Source of the DNA: Actinorhabdospora filicis
GTDB lineage: Bacteria > Actinomycetota > Actinomycetes > Mycobacteriales > Micromonosporaceae
Assembly (NCBI RefSeq): GCF_030269765.1
Contig: NZ_BSTX01000001.1
Span: 1,619,370-1,683,369 of the forward strand
Length of the DNA: 64,000 nucleotides
Reading direction: 5' to 3'
The stretch's first letter is position 1. Every line of letters begins with the position of its first letter. Made by a program: the position numbers and the translations under genes. Positions 33,783-43,099 of this stretch are shown here, piece by piece. A model generated the notes under the pieces. It was not told where the DNA came from and did not search any database. It was given only the letters and a program-made list of their open reading frames with translations.

Positions 33783-36700
33783 GTGAAGAGAACGCGAAGA
33801 ATGGCACTGGCCGGCGCGGCTGCGGTGACGCTGCTGCTCGGGTCGGCGCACGCCGCACAGGCCGATCCGGCCGCGACGCCGGTACCGGTGGCCGCGCCCG
33901 GGGACGGGCGGACGCACACGCTCACCCTCATCACCGGCGACCGGGTGCGGATCGAGGCCGACGGCACGGCGGTCTTCCTGCCGGGGAAGGGACGCGAGGG
34001 CGTCGGGCACCTGAACCGGACGCGGAACGGGGACCGGTACGTGATCCCCGGCGACGCGGTGCGGGCGTTCACCGACGGGCGGCTCGACGAGCGCCTGTTC
34101 AACGTGAGCGGGCTGCTGCGCGACGGGTACGCCGACACCGGCGCGCTGCCGCTGATCGTCTCCGGCGGGAGCGCGGCGAGGTCCCTGGCCGCCGATGGGA
34201 CCCGGCTCGACAGCATCGACGCCACCGCGTCCACGATGGACGGTGAGGCGATGACCGCGCTGTGGGCGAGCATGAGCGGCACCGGGCTCAAGGCCGCCGG
34301 GGCGTCGAAGGTGTGGCTGGACGGGCGGATGCGCCCGGCGCTGGACGTGAGCGTCCCGCAGGTCGGGGCCCCGGCCGCGTGGGCCGCCGGTTACGACGGG
34401 ACCGGCACGACCATCGCGATCATCGACTCCGGGCTCGACACGTCCCACCCGGACGTGGCCGGGCGGGTGAAGGCGATCAGGGACTTCACCGGCACCGCGC
34501 CCGACGGCGCCGACGACATCGGGCACGGGACGCACGTGGCGTCCATCGCCGCCGGTTCGGGCGCCGCCTCGAACGGGCGGTACAAGGGCGTGGCGCCGAA
34601 GGCGGATCTGCTGATCGCCAAGGTGTGCGTGAACGGCAGCTGCCAGTTCAGCGACATCATCGCCGGGATGGAGTGGTCGGTCGCGCAGGGCGCCGACGTG
34701 GCGAACATGTCGCTGGGCGGCCCGGCGGGCGGCACCGACGACCCGGTGGTGGCGGCGCTGGAGCGGCTGACCGCCGAGTCCGGGACGCTGTTCGCCGTCG
34801 CGGCGGGCAACTCCTACGAGCCGCGCACCATCGAATCGCCGGGTTCGGCGCCCTCGGCGCTGACGGTCGCCAGCGTCACCAAGACCGACGAGCGCTCCGA
34901 CTTCTCCAGCCAGGGCCCCAACTACGACTGGTCGATGAAGCCCGACATCACCGCGCCCGGCAGCGACATCACCGCCGCGCGGGCCGCCGGGACCGAGGGC
35001 GAAGGCGACTACGCCACCCACAGCGGCACCTCGATGGCCACCCCGCACGTGACCGGCGCGGCGGCACTGCTCAAGCAGCAGCACCCGGACTGGACGGCCG
35101 CGCGCCTCAAGAGCACCCTCGTCTCCTCCGCCAAGGGCCTGGACGGGCTCAGCGCGTTCCAGGAAGGCGCCGGACGGCTCGACCTGACGCGCGCGATCGG
35201 CCAGCACGTCACCGCCGACGGCGGCGTGGGCTTCGGCATGTTCGCCTACCCGCAGGACCAGCCGGCCGCCACCAAGACCGTCACCTACACCAACGACGGC
35301 GACACCGACGTCACCCTCGACGTGAGCCTCACCCGGGCCGCGCCCGGGTTCAGTGTGGACAGTCCACAGGTGACGGTCCCCGCGCACGGCAGCGCCACCG
35401 TGGCGGTGTCCTACGACCCGGACCCGGCGCGCGGCTACGGCGACTTCGCCGCCGAGCTGGTCGCCTCCGACGCCACCACGTCGGTCCGCACGGCCGTGGG
35501 CGCCAGCACCGAGCCGGAGCTGTACACGCTCTCGCTGCCGGTCACCAAGCCCGACGGCGAGACCACCGACTTCTACAGCATCGACTACATCAACCTCGAC
35601 AACGGTGAGCGCGGCTGGCTGCCCGGCGCGGGCGAGCCGATCGAACCCCGGGTCTCCCCCGGTCACTACCGCGTCATGCTGACCTTCTTCACCGTGCTCG
35701 GCGAGGAGCACTACTCCACCCTCGGCGTCGGCGAGATCGAGGTGCGGGCCGACACGTCCCTGCCCTTCGACCTGCGCGCGGCGAAGCCCGTGACGCTGGA
35801 CCTGGAGGGCGAGGGCGAGCGGCTGTCCAGCGGCGACCTCTGGTTCACCATCGGCGAGCCCGGCGAGGAGATGTACACCAACGCCTGGCCCCAGGGCATG
35901 CGGCTGCTGCCGGGCGGTTCCACGGCTCCGGCCCGGCTGGAGATGTTCGCGGTGTACCGCACCGACACCGAGTCCATCTACGTCACGCACCGCACGGACG
36001 GGCCGCTGCCCGCCGGGCTGGACGTGTTCTTCCGCCGGGCGGACCTGGCCCGCGTCGACCACCAGGTGGAGAGCCGGGGCGTGACGGGCACGAAGGCGCT
36101 CTTCATGTTCGGTCCCTCCGGGGCCGGGACGTGGACCGGGACGAGCCACCCGGCGCCGGGCACGGTCACCGTCTACTACTCGCCGGGCCTCTGGTCGGGC
36201 ATCCTGTCCTGGGGCGACGGTGACGAGGACGAGAGCGGGCGGTTCACCGCCGCGCTCGGGCAGACGGCGAAGCCGCGCTGGAACCGCTCACCCCTGAGCT
36301 TCGGCTTCGACGCCCGCTACACCCCGATCGGCCGCTACAACCACTTCATCACCGCCAACCTGGGCATGTTCGCCTCGCCCGACCCGGAGCGGCAGAGCTC
36401 CTACGGCTCACCGAACAGCCACATCTCCCTCGACGCCAACGGCGAGCGGGTCCTGGACGCCGACCTGGGCTTCACCAACCGCTTCGTGATCCCCGACGGC
36501 CTGTCGGGCGACTTCACACTGCGGCTGGACGCCGAGCGTGATGTCCCGTGGAGCGCGATCGGCACCCGGGCCAGCGCCGAGTACCGCTGGAAGCAGGGCT
36601 ATCAGCCCGACACGTCCCTGCCGGTGCTGATGCGCGCGGTGCGGCTGAACGCCACCGGCGTCAAGGACGGCTTCGCCTCGGCGAGGCTGCCGCAGCTGGT

Positions 36701-36938
36701 GTCGCTGTCGGTGCTCACGCCCACCGGGCAGGCGGCGACCAAGTCGCTGACCTTCGACGTCTCCTACGACGACGGCAAGACCTGGACGACCGTCCCGGTG
36801 GCGCGTTACGGCGAGACGGCCGTGGCGGTGCTGTTCCACCCGGCCGGGGCTACCGGGGTGTCCACGCGCATGACGATGGTGGACGCCGACGGGAACTCCT
36901 CGGTCCAGACGACCATCCGCTCCTACGGGCTGAAGTAG
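33783..36938 (+). CDS. Secreted S8 subtilisin-like protease
   Basis: 1,051 residues. Signal peptide (MALAGAAAVTLLLGSAHAAQA), a propeptide region of about 150 residues, then the S8 domain with Asp215 (IAIIDSGLD), His248 (GHGTHVAS) and Ser417 (SGTSMATPHV). The remaining 600 residues are beta-rich and look like several Ig/Fn-type domains plus an inactive-looking C-terminal region, as in large actinomycete subtilases. GTG 33783 follows GGGGAGAAG. It is secreted and presumably degrades environmental protein. Followed by a strong hairpin. Confidence 0.92.
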   Translation: MKRTRRMALAGAAAVTLLLGSAHAAQADPAATPVPVAAPGDGRTHTLTLITGDRVRIEADGTAVFLPGKGREGVGHLNRTRNGDRYVIPGDAVRAFTDGRLDERLFNVSGLLRDGYADTGALPLIVSGGSAARSLAADGTRLDSIDATASTMDGEAMTALWASMSGTGLKAAGASKVWLDGRMRPALDVSVPQVGAPAAWAAGYDGTGTTIAIIDSGLDTSHPDVAGRVKAIRDFTGTAPDGADDIGHGTHVASIAAGSGAASNGRYKGVAPKADLLIAKVCVNGSCQFSDIIAGMEWSVAQGADVANMSLGGPAGGTDDPVVAALERLTAESGTLFAVAAGNSYEPRTIESPGSAPSALTVASVTKTDERSDFSSQGPNYDWSMKPDITAPGSDITAARAAGTEGEGDYATHSGTSMATPHVTGAAALLKQQHPDWTAARLKSTLVSSAKGLDGLSAFQEGAGRLDLTRAIGQHVTADGGVGFGMFAYPQDQPAATKTVTYTNDGDTDVTLDVSLTRAAPGFSVDSPQVTVPAHGSATVAVSYDPDPARGYGDFAAELVASDATTSVRTAVGASTEPELYTLSLPVTKPDGETTDFYSIDYINLDNGERGWLPGAGEPIEPRVSPGHYRVMLTFFTVLGEEHYSTLGVGEIEVRADTSLPFDLRAAKPVTLDLEGEGERLSSGDLWFTIGEPGEEMYTNAWPQGMRLLPGGSTAPARLEMFAVYRTDTESIYVTHRTDGPLPAGLDVFFRRADLARVDHQVESRGVTGTKALFMFGPSGAGTWTGTSHPAPGTVTVYYSPGLWSGILSWGDGDEDESGRFTAALGQTAKPRWNRSPLSFGFDARYTPIGRYNHFITANLGMFASPDPERQSSYGSPNSHISLDANGERVLDADLGFTNRFVIPDGLSGDFTLRLDAERDVPWSAIGTRASAEYRWKQGYQPDTSLPVLMRAVRLNATGVKDGFASARLPQLVSLSVLTPTGQAATKSLTFDVSYDDGKTWTTVPVARYGETAVAVLFHPAGATGVSTRMTMVDADGNSSVQTTIRSYGLK

Positions 36939-36950
36939 CCCGGCGAGACC

Positions 36951-36984
36951 GGAAGCGGCCCGCGTGCGCGCGCGGGCCGCTTCC
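36951..36984 (+). terminator. Terminator after the S8 protease
   Basis: GGAAGCGGCCCGCG (36951-36964) and CGCGGGCCGCTTCC (36971-36984) form a perfect 14-base-pair stem with a 6-base loop. No T-run. Confidence 0.8.
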
Positions 36985-37051
36985 GCGCGTGGGTGATACC
37001 CCGTGTGGCGATCCTTGAGACCTCGCGGCGGGTGGCTGGGACGATGGGGAC

Positions 37052-37306
37052 ATGAAGATCAATCCCGAGGCCATCGCGGTGCTGCGCGCCATGGCCGCCC
37101 GGGACGGCGGGGCCGCCCGCCCGGTCCGGGGCTGGCTGGCGGTGCTGCCCTTCGACGACCGGACCGTGGTGCAGTCCATCGCCGAGCTGGGCGGCACGAA
37201 CCCGCCCTACGTGCGCGGCCGGACCCAGGGCGAGGGCGCCGAGGAGGTCCACTCCGTCGGTGTCACGCCCGAGGGCCTGACGCGGGCTCAGGAACCCGAC
37301 GAATAG
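37052..37306 (+). CDS. Small hypothetical protein
   Basis: 84 residues, no domain recognised; the N-terminal half is helical and the rest ([29 protein letters not shown]) is mixed. ATG 37052 follows ATGGGGAC. Its last 19 bases overlap the 3' end of the convergent acetyltransferase gene. Codon use is normal for this genome. Confidence 0.55.
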   Translation: MKINPEAIAVLRAMAARDGGAARPVRGWLAVLPFDDRTVVQSIAELGGTNPPYVRGRTQGEGAEEVHSVGVTPEGLTRAQEPDE

Positions 37307-37911
37307 ACGCGCCCCCGCAGCCGGGTCTTCACGTCCTGCCATTCGGGGGCGATGATCGAGAACATCGCCGAGTCGCGCATCAGTCCCTCCTCGCCGGGGG
37401 TGCGGGACGGGGACCAGCTGCGCAGGATGCCCTCGAAGGTCGCGCCGAGGGCGGCGATGGCGCGGCGGGAGCGCTCGTTGCGGGCGTCGGTCTTGAAGTC
37501 GACGCGCTGGACGCGCAGGTCCTCGAAGGCGTGGGTGAGCAGCAGCAGCTTCGCCTCGGCGTTGAGGCCGGTGCGCTGCGCGGTGGGCGCCAGCCACGTC
37601 CAGCCGATCTCGATCGCGCACAGCTCCTCACTGCCGGGCCAGGTGCGCGGGAACCAGAGGCCGGTGCAGCCGACGGGCCGCCCGTCGGCTACGCGGATCT
37701 GCGCGAAGGGCGTGAGCCCGGGGCGGGCGAGCTGCTCGTCGATGTAGGCGGGCACGGTCGCGGCGGTGGGGACGACGGTGTGGCCGTAGGTGGCGCGGTC
37801 GGCGTCGACGACGGCGGCCAGCCCGGCGGCGTGGTCCTGGGACAGCGGCTCCAGGCGCACGCGTTCGCCGCGCAGGACGGGGGCGTCCATACCACCGGAA
37901 GACTTCGGCAC
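37288..37911 (-). CDS. GNAT acetyltransferase (RimJ/RimL-like)
   Basis: 207 residues with the GNAT core: [19 protein letters not shown] at the N-terminus, [20 protein letters not shown] (acetyl-CoA-loop region, poorly matching Q/RxxGxG/A), [21 protein letters not shown]. It probably acetylates an N-terminus or small amine. GTG start 37911 has AGGAG four bases upstream. It stands alone, convergent with the small gene before it. Confidence 0.82.
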   Translation of the reverse strand: MPKSSGGMDAPVLRGERVRLEPLSQDHAAGLAAVVDADRATYGHTVVPTAATVPAYIDEQLARPGLTPFAQIRVADGRPVGCTGLWFPRTWPGSEELCAIEIGWTWLAPTAQRTGLNAEAKLLLLTHAFEDLRVQRVDFKTDARNERSRRAIAALGATFEGILRSWSPSRTPGEEGLMRDSAMFSIIAPEWQDVKTRLRGRVYSSGS

Positions 37912-37978
37912 GGGGACTCCTGATCAGGGGCGGGGCACGAACAGAATGATCATGCCCCGCCACGTCCCGATCGGCCAC

Positions 37979-39115
37979 TCAGGCGTGCGCGCCGACGGTG
38001 ATCTCGCCGAAGGTCAGCGCGGCCGTGAGCCCCTGGATCGCCGCGATCCGCTCGGCCTGCTCCTCGATCGCCGCGCGCAGCGCCGGGCCGGGCTCGTCCA
38101 GGGCCTCCACGGTGATCGCGGTCCGGCGGCGCCCGGCCTTCTGGTGCCAGACCCCGGCGACCACGCCGTCCACGAGCAGCACCGGGAAGGTCCCGGCCTG
38201 CCCGCCGTCGAGGGCGCGGGACACCGCGCGGCCCGGGAACAGCCGCTCACGCGGGTGGCTCCCGACGACGTAGGCGTCGAAGTAGGGCAGCAGCCGCACG
38301 CCCGAGGGCTCCTCGCCGAAGCCGGTGTCGCCGGCGTTGACCCACGCCTCGGCGCCGTCGACGGTGACGCGCTCGATGTCGGCGGTCTCGAAGACCCGCG
38401 CGGCCCAGGTCTTGGACACCGCCAGCCACTGCGCGAACTGCTGCGGTGTGGCCGGTCCGTAGGCGTGCAGGAACCGGTGCAGGACCGCCGCGTCGGCCTC
38501 GCCGGCGGCGACGGGGGCGAAGCCGGGCACGAACCGGCCGGGGTTGGTGTAGGTCACCTTGCGGCCCCGGTTCGGCCCGAAGCACAGGACGCCCCGGTGC
38601 GCGGCGACGTTGATCGCCTGCCGCCAGCGCGGCCACATGCCCTGGAAGGCGGGCATGACGAGGTCCCCGGCCCAGGGCCCGGTGCGCGCGACCACCTCGT
38701 CGCCGAGCTCGTCGGCGGTCAGCTCGCCGCCGGACAGGGCCGCGCCGATGGCCGCGACGACCTCGTCCTCCTGGGCGGCGGTGAGGCGGACGCCGTCGGC
38801 GAAGCGGGACGCGGGGGCCGCCGCGCCCAGCGCGCCCGCCCACACCGCCAGGTCGGCGGCCGGGAACACGTGCACCGTCCCGCGCGGCCCGTAGGTCTTG
38901 ATGAGGGCGTGGTCGCTCCACAGGGCCTCGCGGACGGCCTCGCGCGTGCCGCCCTCGACCCGCAGCGCCAGCGAGATCTCCGCCGCCGACATGACCTGGG
39001 CGTGCACGCCGCACATCACCCCGGCCTGCGCGGCGAGCCGGTCGCCCGGCACGGGCCCGGCGAGCCCGTGCCGGGCGAGGCGGCGGGCGGTGGCCCGCTC
39101 GAAGGTGGTGCGCAT
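37979..39115 (-). CDS. Winged-helix DNA-binding / AlkZ (YcaQ)-related protein
   Basis: 378 residues of the HTH_42 (winged helix DNA-binding domain) family that includes the DNA cross-link glycosylase AlkZ/YcaQ. Family-like segments: GVHAQVMSAAEISLALR, TYGPRGTVHVFPAADLAVW, GPATPQQFAQWLAVS and LPYFDAYVVGSHPRERLF. The catalytic QxQ-type motif of AlkZ proteins reads HAQ here, so activity is uncertain. ATG 39115 overlaps the stop of the upstream oxidoreductase by one base (TGATG), so the two are coupled. Confidence 0.78.
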   Translation of the reverse strand: MRTTFERATARRLARHGLAGPVPGDRLAAQAGVMCGVHAQVMSAAEISLALRVEGGTREAVREALWSDHALIKTYGPRGTVHVFPAADLAVWAGALGAAAPASRFADGVRLTAAQEDEVVAAIGAALSGGELTADELGDEVVARTGPWAGDLVMPAFQGMWPRWRQAINVAAHRGVLCFGPNRGRKVTYTNPGRFVPGFAPVAAGEADAAVLHRFLHAYGPATPQQFAQWLAVSKTWAARVFETADIERVTVDGAEAWVNAGDTGFGEEPSGVRLLPYFDAYVVGSHPRERLFPGRAVSRALDGGQAGTFPVLLVDGVVAGVWHQKAGRRRTAITVEALDEPGPALRAAIEEQAERIAAIQGLTAALTFGEITVGAHA

Positions 39116-40128
39116 CAGAACCGCACCGAGACGTTGCCGCGGTGGGCGCCGCCCAGCAGGGACACCAGTGCGTCCGGGACCGCGGCGAGGCCGCCGTCGA
39201 CGACGGTGTGCGGGAAGACGAAGCCCTCTCGCAGCCAAGCGGCGAAGTGCTCCTTCCAGGCCGCGACCTGCTCGGGGGTGTGCCAGGTGGAGAACGGCAG
39301 GAGCGTGACGTCCTTGGCGGCGGCGGCCTCGGCGTCCGGCTCGGGGAAGCGGTCGGCGTGCCCGCCGATCTGGGTGGACAGCGACCCGCAGAGCGCGAAG
39401 CGGGCCCCGGGGACGGCGTTGTCCAGCGCGGCGGCGTACTGCTCGCCGCCGACGTTGTCGAAGAAGACGGTGATCCCCTCGGGCGCCAGGCGGCGCAGGT
39501 GCGCCGAGGCCGAGCCGTCGCGGTAGTCGAAGGCGGCGTCGAAGCCCAGCTCGTCGACGAGGTAGGCGACCTTGGCGGGGCCACCGGCGCTGCCGATGAC
39601 CTTCGCGGCGCCCAGGCGCTCGGCGATCTGCCCGGCCAGGGAGCCGACGCCACCGGCGGCGCCGGAGACGAACACGACGTCGCCCTCGGTCACCTTGGCG
39701 ATCTCGGCCATGCCGTAGAAGGCGGTGGTGCCCTGGCTCAGGTGGTGCACGGGCGTGGGCAGCGCGTCGCGGTCCAGGCGGGGGTAGGCGGAGGCGGGCC
39801 CGGTGGAGTACTCCGTCCAGCCGGCCATCGTCTGCACGAGGTCACCGACGGCCAGGTCCGGGCTGCCGGAGGCGACCACGGTGCCCACGCCGCCACCGCC
39901 GACGCGGTCGCCCACCCGCCACGGCGGGATCGGCAGGATCGTGTCCTCCCGCATCATCTCCAGGTAGGCCACCGACAGTCCCAGGTAGTCGGTGCGGACC
40001 AGGACCTCGCCCTCGCCCGGAGCGGTCACCGGCACCTCGGCGAAGCTGAAATCGGCGGGCGACGGGTCGCCGGTCACGTGACGGGCGAGGCGGATCTCGG
40101 TGGTGGTGGAGGGGCTCGTGTTCGTCAT
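39115..40128 (-). CDS. NADP-dependent zinc-free MDR oxidoreductase
   Basis: 337 residues of the medium-chain reductase superfamily (PTGR/CurA-like): N-terminal GroES-like part (GDRVGGGGVGTVVASG) and Rossmann part VVFVSGAAGGVGSLAGQIAE with FFDNVGGE. No zinc-ligand Cys cluster, so an enone/alkenal reductase or quinone reductase is likely. ATG 40128. Divergent from a WYL regulator across a 62-base gap holding a dyad, which suggests direct regulation by it. Confidence 0.85.
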   Translation of the reverse strand: MTNTSPSTTTEIRLARHVTGDPSPADFSFAEVPVTAPGEGEVLVRTDYLGLSVAYLEMMREDTILPIPPWRVGDRVGGGGVGTVVASGSPDLAVGDLVQTMAGWTEYSTGPASAYPRLDRDALPTPVHHLSQGTTAFYGMAEIAKVTEGDVVFVSGAAGGVGSLAGQIAERLGAAKVIGSAGGPAKVAYLVDELGFDAAFDYRDGSASAHLRRLAPEGITVFFDNVGGEQYAAALDNAVPGARFALCGSLSTQIGGHADRFPEPDAEAAAAKDVTLLPFSTWHTPEQVAAWKEHFAAWLREGFVFPHTVVDGGLAAVPDALVSLLGGAHRGNVSVRF

Positions 40129-40147
40129 GTGGCGAAGACTAAAGTCA

Positions 40148-40172
40148 ATTGCGGCCAGTTTCCGGCCGCAAT
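40148..40172. promoter_or_regulatory. Dyad operator between oxidoreductase and WYL regulator
   Basis: ATTGCGGCC (40148-40156) and GGCCGCAAT (40164-40172) are perfect 9-base arms separated by AGTTTCC, centred in the 62-base divergent gap. Confidence 0.6.
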
Positions 40173-40190
40173 CGACGAAACAGTTGTGAC

Positions 40191-41192
40191 GTGGCGAGCA
40201 CCAGCGCACGGACCCTGAAACTGCTGTCCCTCCTCCAGACCCACCGCTACTGGCCCGGCACCGAGCTGGCCGGGCGGCTGGACGTCTCGCCGCGCACCCT
40301 GCGCCGCGACATCGACCGGCTCCGCGAGCTCGGCTACCCCGTGGACGCCCATCGCGGTGTGGACGGCGGCTACCAGCTGGCCACCGGCACCTCGCTGCCG
40401 CCACTGCTGCTGGACGACGAGGAGGCCGTCGCGATCACCATCGGCCTGATGGCCGCCGCCGCCGGGGCGGTGTCCGGGGTCGAGGAGAGCGCGGTGATGG
40501 CCCTGACGAAGGTGGTCCAGGCGATGCCGCCGCGCCTGCGGCACCGGGTGGAGGCCCTGCGCGCCTCGACGGTGGCCGCGCCGCCGCGCCTGCCCGCGAT
40601 CGACTCCGCCGCGCTGACCGTGATCGCGCTGGCCTGCCGCGACGCCGAGCGGCTGCGCTTCGGCTACACCGCCCACGGCGGCGCGGTCACCGCGCGCCTG
40701 GTCGAGCCGCTGCGGCTGGTGCCGCACGCCGGGCGCTGGTACCTGGTGGCCTGGGACCTCGACCGGCACGCCTGGCGCACCTTCCGCCTCGACCGGCTCG
40801 TGGACGCCGCCCCCACCGGCGACCGGTTCCGCCCGCGCGAGCTGCCCGGCGGCGATGCCGCCGCCTACGTCCGCGAGCAGATCTCGGGCGTGCCGACCCG
40901 CCATCACGTCGAGGTGCTGGTGCGCGCCCCCGTCGAGCAGGTCGCGGCCGCCGCCGGGCGCTGGGGCCGGGTGGCGGCCGCCGAGGGCGGCACCCTGCTC
41001 ACCATGGACGTCCACGACCTCGCCGACCCGGCGACGATCCTGGCCGGGCTCGGCGCGCCGTTCACCGTGCTGGGCCCGCCGGAGCTGCGCGACCACCTGC
41101 GCCGGGCGGGCGAGCTGTTCACCGACGCGGCTCAGTCCCCATCAGAAGATCAGTCCCCATCCGAGCCCGGGACGACCAGCCCGGCCTCGTAG
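40191..41192 (+). CDS. WYL-domain transcriptional regulator (YafY type)
   Basis: 333 residues: N-terminal helix-turn-helix (WPGTELAGRLDVSPRTLRRD), a linker, a WYL domain (AGRWYLVAWDLDRHAWRTFRLDRL) and the C-terminal WCX extension. WYL proteins sense ligands or nucleic acid and regulate detoxification, DNA repair or defence genes. GTG 40191 is the start that leaves the dyad intact. The last 43 bases overlap the 3' end of the convergent response regulator gene; the end is a low-complexity Ser/Pro/Glu tail. Confidence 0.88.
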   Translation: MASTSARTLKLLSLLQTHRYWPGTELAGRLDVSPRTLRRDIDRLRELGYPVDAHRGVDGGYQLATGTSLPPLLLDDEEAVAITIGLMAAAAGAVSGVEESAVMALTKVVQAMPPRLRHRVEALRASTVAAPPRLPAIDSAALTVIALACRDAERLRFGYTAHGGAVTARLVEPLRLVPHAGRWYLVAWDLDRHAWRTFRLDRLVDAAPTGDRFRPRELPGGDAAAYVREQISGVPTRHHVEVLVRAPVEQVAAAAGRWGRVAAAEGGTLLTMDVHDLADPATILAGLGAPFTVLGPPELRDHLRRAGELFTDAAQSPSEDQSPSEPGTTSPAS

Positions 41193-41809
41193 GCGGCGAC
41201 CACCGCCTGGACGCGGTCGCGCAGCCCCAGCTTGGCCAGGATGCGCGCGACGTGCGTCTTCACCGTCGCCTCCGACAGGTACAGGCGCGCGGCCAGCTCG
41301 GCGTTGGACAGCCCGCGCGCCAGCAGCTCCAGCACCTCCACCTCGCGGGGCGTCAGCGCCGCCAGCGACGGGCTCGGCGCCAGGGCCGGGCGTGCGAAGC
41401 GGGCCACGAGGCGGCGGGTGATGGTGGGCGCGAGCAGCGCGTCGCCGTCGCGGACGAGCCGGACGGCGGCGGTCAGCTGCTCGGGCGTGACGTCCTTGAG
41501 CAGGAACCCGCTCGCCCCGGCCTCCAGGGCGGCGTAGACGTACTCGTCGAGGTCGAAGGTGGTCAGGATGATCACGCGCGGCTCGCCGGGCTCGCCGCGC
41601 AGGATCCGCCGGGTGGCCTCCAGGCCGTCCATGACGGGCATCCGCACGTCCATCAGGACCACGTCGGGCTGGGTGCGCTCGACGGCCTCGACGGCCTCGG
41701 CGCCGTTGGTGGCCTCGGCGGCGACCTCGACGCCGTCGGCGCCCAGGATCATCGCGAAGCCGCTGCGGACCAGGGTCTGGTCGTCGGCGATTACCACGCG
41801 CGGGCTCAT
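41150..41809 (-). CDS. NarL/LuxR-type response regulator
   Basis: 219 residues: receiver with ADDQ, phospho-Asp in VVLMDVRMPVMDG and Lys in FLLKD; LuxR output domain LTPREVEVLELLARGLSNAE, ATVKTHVARILAKLGLRDR. ATG 41809 overlaps the stop of the kinase gene by 4 bases (ATGA). The pair is divergent from a MacB-type ABC exporter, its likely target. The 3' end overlaps the WYL gene by 43 bases on the other strand. Confidence 0.92.
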   Translation of the reverse strand: MSPRVVIADDQTLVRSGFAMILGADGVEVAAEATNGAEAVEAVERTQPDVVLMDVRMPVMDGLEATRRILRGEPGEPRVIILTTFDLDEYVYAALEAGASGFLLKDVTPEQLTAAVRLVRDGDALLAPTITRRLVARFARPALAPSPSLAALTPREVEVLELLARGLSNAELAARLYLSEATVKTHVARILAKLGLRDRVQAVVAAYEAGLVVPGSDGD

Positions 41810-42978
41810 GCCGTCGCTCCGATCGGGATCGTGGCCGCGACCCGCCAGCCGCCGCCGAGGCGGGGACCCGCGCTCAGCTCGCCGCCGTAGAGCGCCAGCC
41901 GCTCCCGCAGCCCCATCAGCCCGTGCCCGCCGCCGCCGGGGACCGCCGGGCCGCCGGTGTCGGTGACCTCGACGTGGACGCGTTCGGGCGCGCGCACCAC
42001 CGTCACCGCCGCCGAACCGCCCACGGCGTAGCGCAGGGTGTTGGTCAGGGCCTCCTGGACCACCCGGTAGGCGGCCAGCGCCGGGCCGGGCGGTACCTCG
42101 GCGGCGCCCTCCACCCGCAGCGTCACCGGGAGCCCGGCGTCGCGCAGCCGCCCGACCAGACCGTCCAGCTCGTCCAGGCCCGGCTGCGGGGCCAGCTCGG
42201 GGGTCGCGCCGAGCAGCCCGACGACGTGCCGCAGCTCCCCCAGCACGTCCCGCCCGGTCGCCTCCACCGCCAGCAGCGCCTCGCGGGCGCGCTCGCCGTC
42301 GGCGTCCATGACCCGCCGGGCCGCCCCCGACTGGATGACCATGACGCTCACCCCGTGCGTGACGACGTCGTGCAGCTCGCGGGCGATGCGCGCGCGCTCG
42401 TCGGCGACGGCCGCGCGCAGCTCCTCCTCGCGGGCGTGCTCCAGGCGGGCCAGCCGCTCGCGCTCGGCGGTGGTGCGGTCCCGCCAGTCGCGCACGCCCA
42501 GGGCGGTCAGCACGAACGGCACCAGCACCAGCAGGGGCGCGTAGCGGGCCGGGATGATCGGCCAGCCGTCCTCCGAGCGGACCGCCACCAGCACCCCCGC
42601 CAGGGGCAGCAGCGCCACCGTGGCCACCAGGTAGCGGCCGTAGAGGACGGCGGTCACGCAGGCGACGACCAGGTGGTAGTAGGTCAGCCGCCCGTTCATC
42701 ACCGGCATCGACGCCAGCGTGACGCCCAGGATCACGCTCAGCGTGGTCAGCGGGAAGCGGCGGCGCCAGATCAGCGGCAGCGCCGACAGGACGCCGATCG
42801 CGGTCATCAGCACCCGGTCGGCGGCCGTGGGAGACCGCGAGTACATGCCGAACAGCGAGAAATTGGCGACCATCACCGACAGGAACAGCGCCAGGGCGGT
42901 GTCGAAGAGGTAATTGCGGACGATGGGCCGGTGCGCGGGCCCGCTCGCCCGCCACAGGAGGGTGAGCGGGTGGATCAC
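41806..42978 (-). CDS. Sensor histidine kinase (HisKA_3) beside an ABC exporter
   Basis: About 390 residues: an N-terminal membrane domain with about five helices, a coiled coil (TAERERLARLEHAREEEL), ARELHDVVTHGVSVMVIQ with the phospho-His, and HATPase boxes QEALTNTLRY and GHGLMGLRERLALYGG. GTG 42978 is preceded by GGGAAG. Systems with this architecture next to MacB/FtsX-type transporters often sense cell-envelope stress or antibiotics (general knowledge). Start codons for it and the ABC gene are 122 bases apart. Confidence 0.9.
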   Translation of the reverse strand: MIHPLTLLWRASGPAHRPIVRNYLFDTALALFLSVMVANFSLFGMYSRSPTAADRVLMTAIGVLSALPLIWRRRFPLTTLSVILGVTLASMPVMNGRLTYYHLVVACVTAVLYGRYLVATVALLPLAGVLVAVRSEDGWPIIPARYAPLLVLVPFVLTALGVRDWRDRTTAERERLARLEHAREEELRAAVADERARIARELHDVVTHGVSVMVIQSGAARRVMDADGERAREALLAVEATGRDVLGELRHVVGLLGATPELAPQPGLDELDGLVGRLRDAGLPVTLRVEGAAEVPPGPALAAYRVVQEALTNTLRYAVGGSAAVTVVRAPERVHVEVTDTGGPAVPGGGGHGLMGLRERLALYGGELSAGPRLGGGWRVAATIPIGATA

Positions 42979-43099
42979 CGGACCATTCTTCCCGCCCGCG
43001 CGCCCAGCGGCATCATCCGCGCGATGTAGTCGCGGCGGGCGCGGTTTGCGCTCGTGCGGGCGACGACGCGGACGGGGGCGCGGCCATAGCGTCCCCGGC

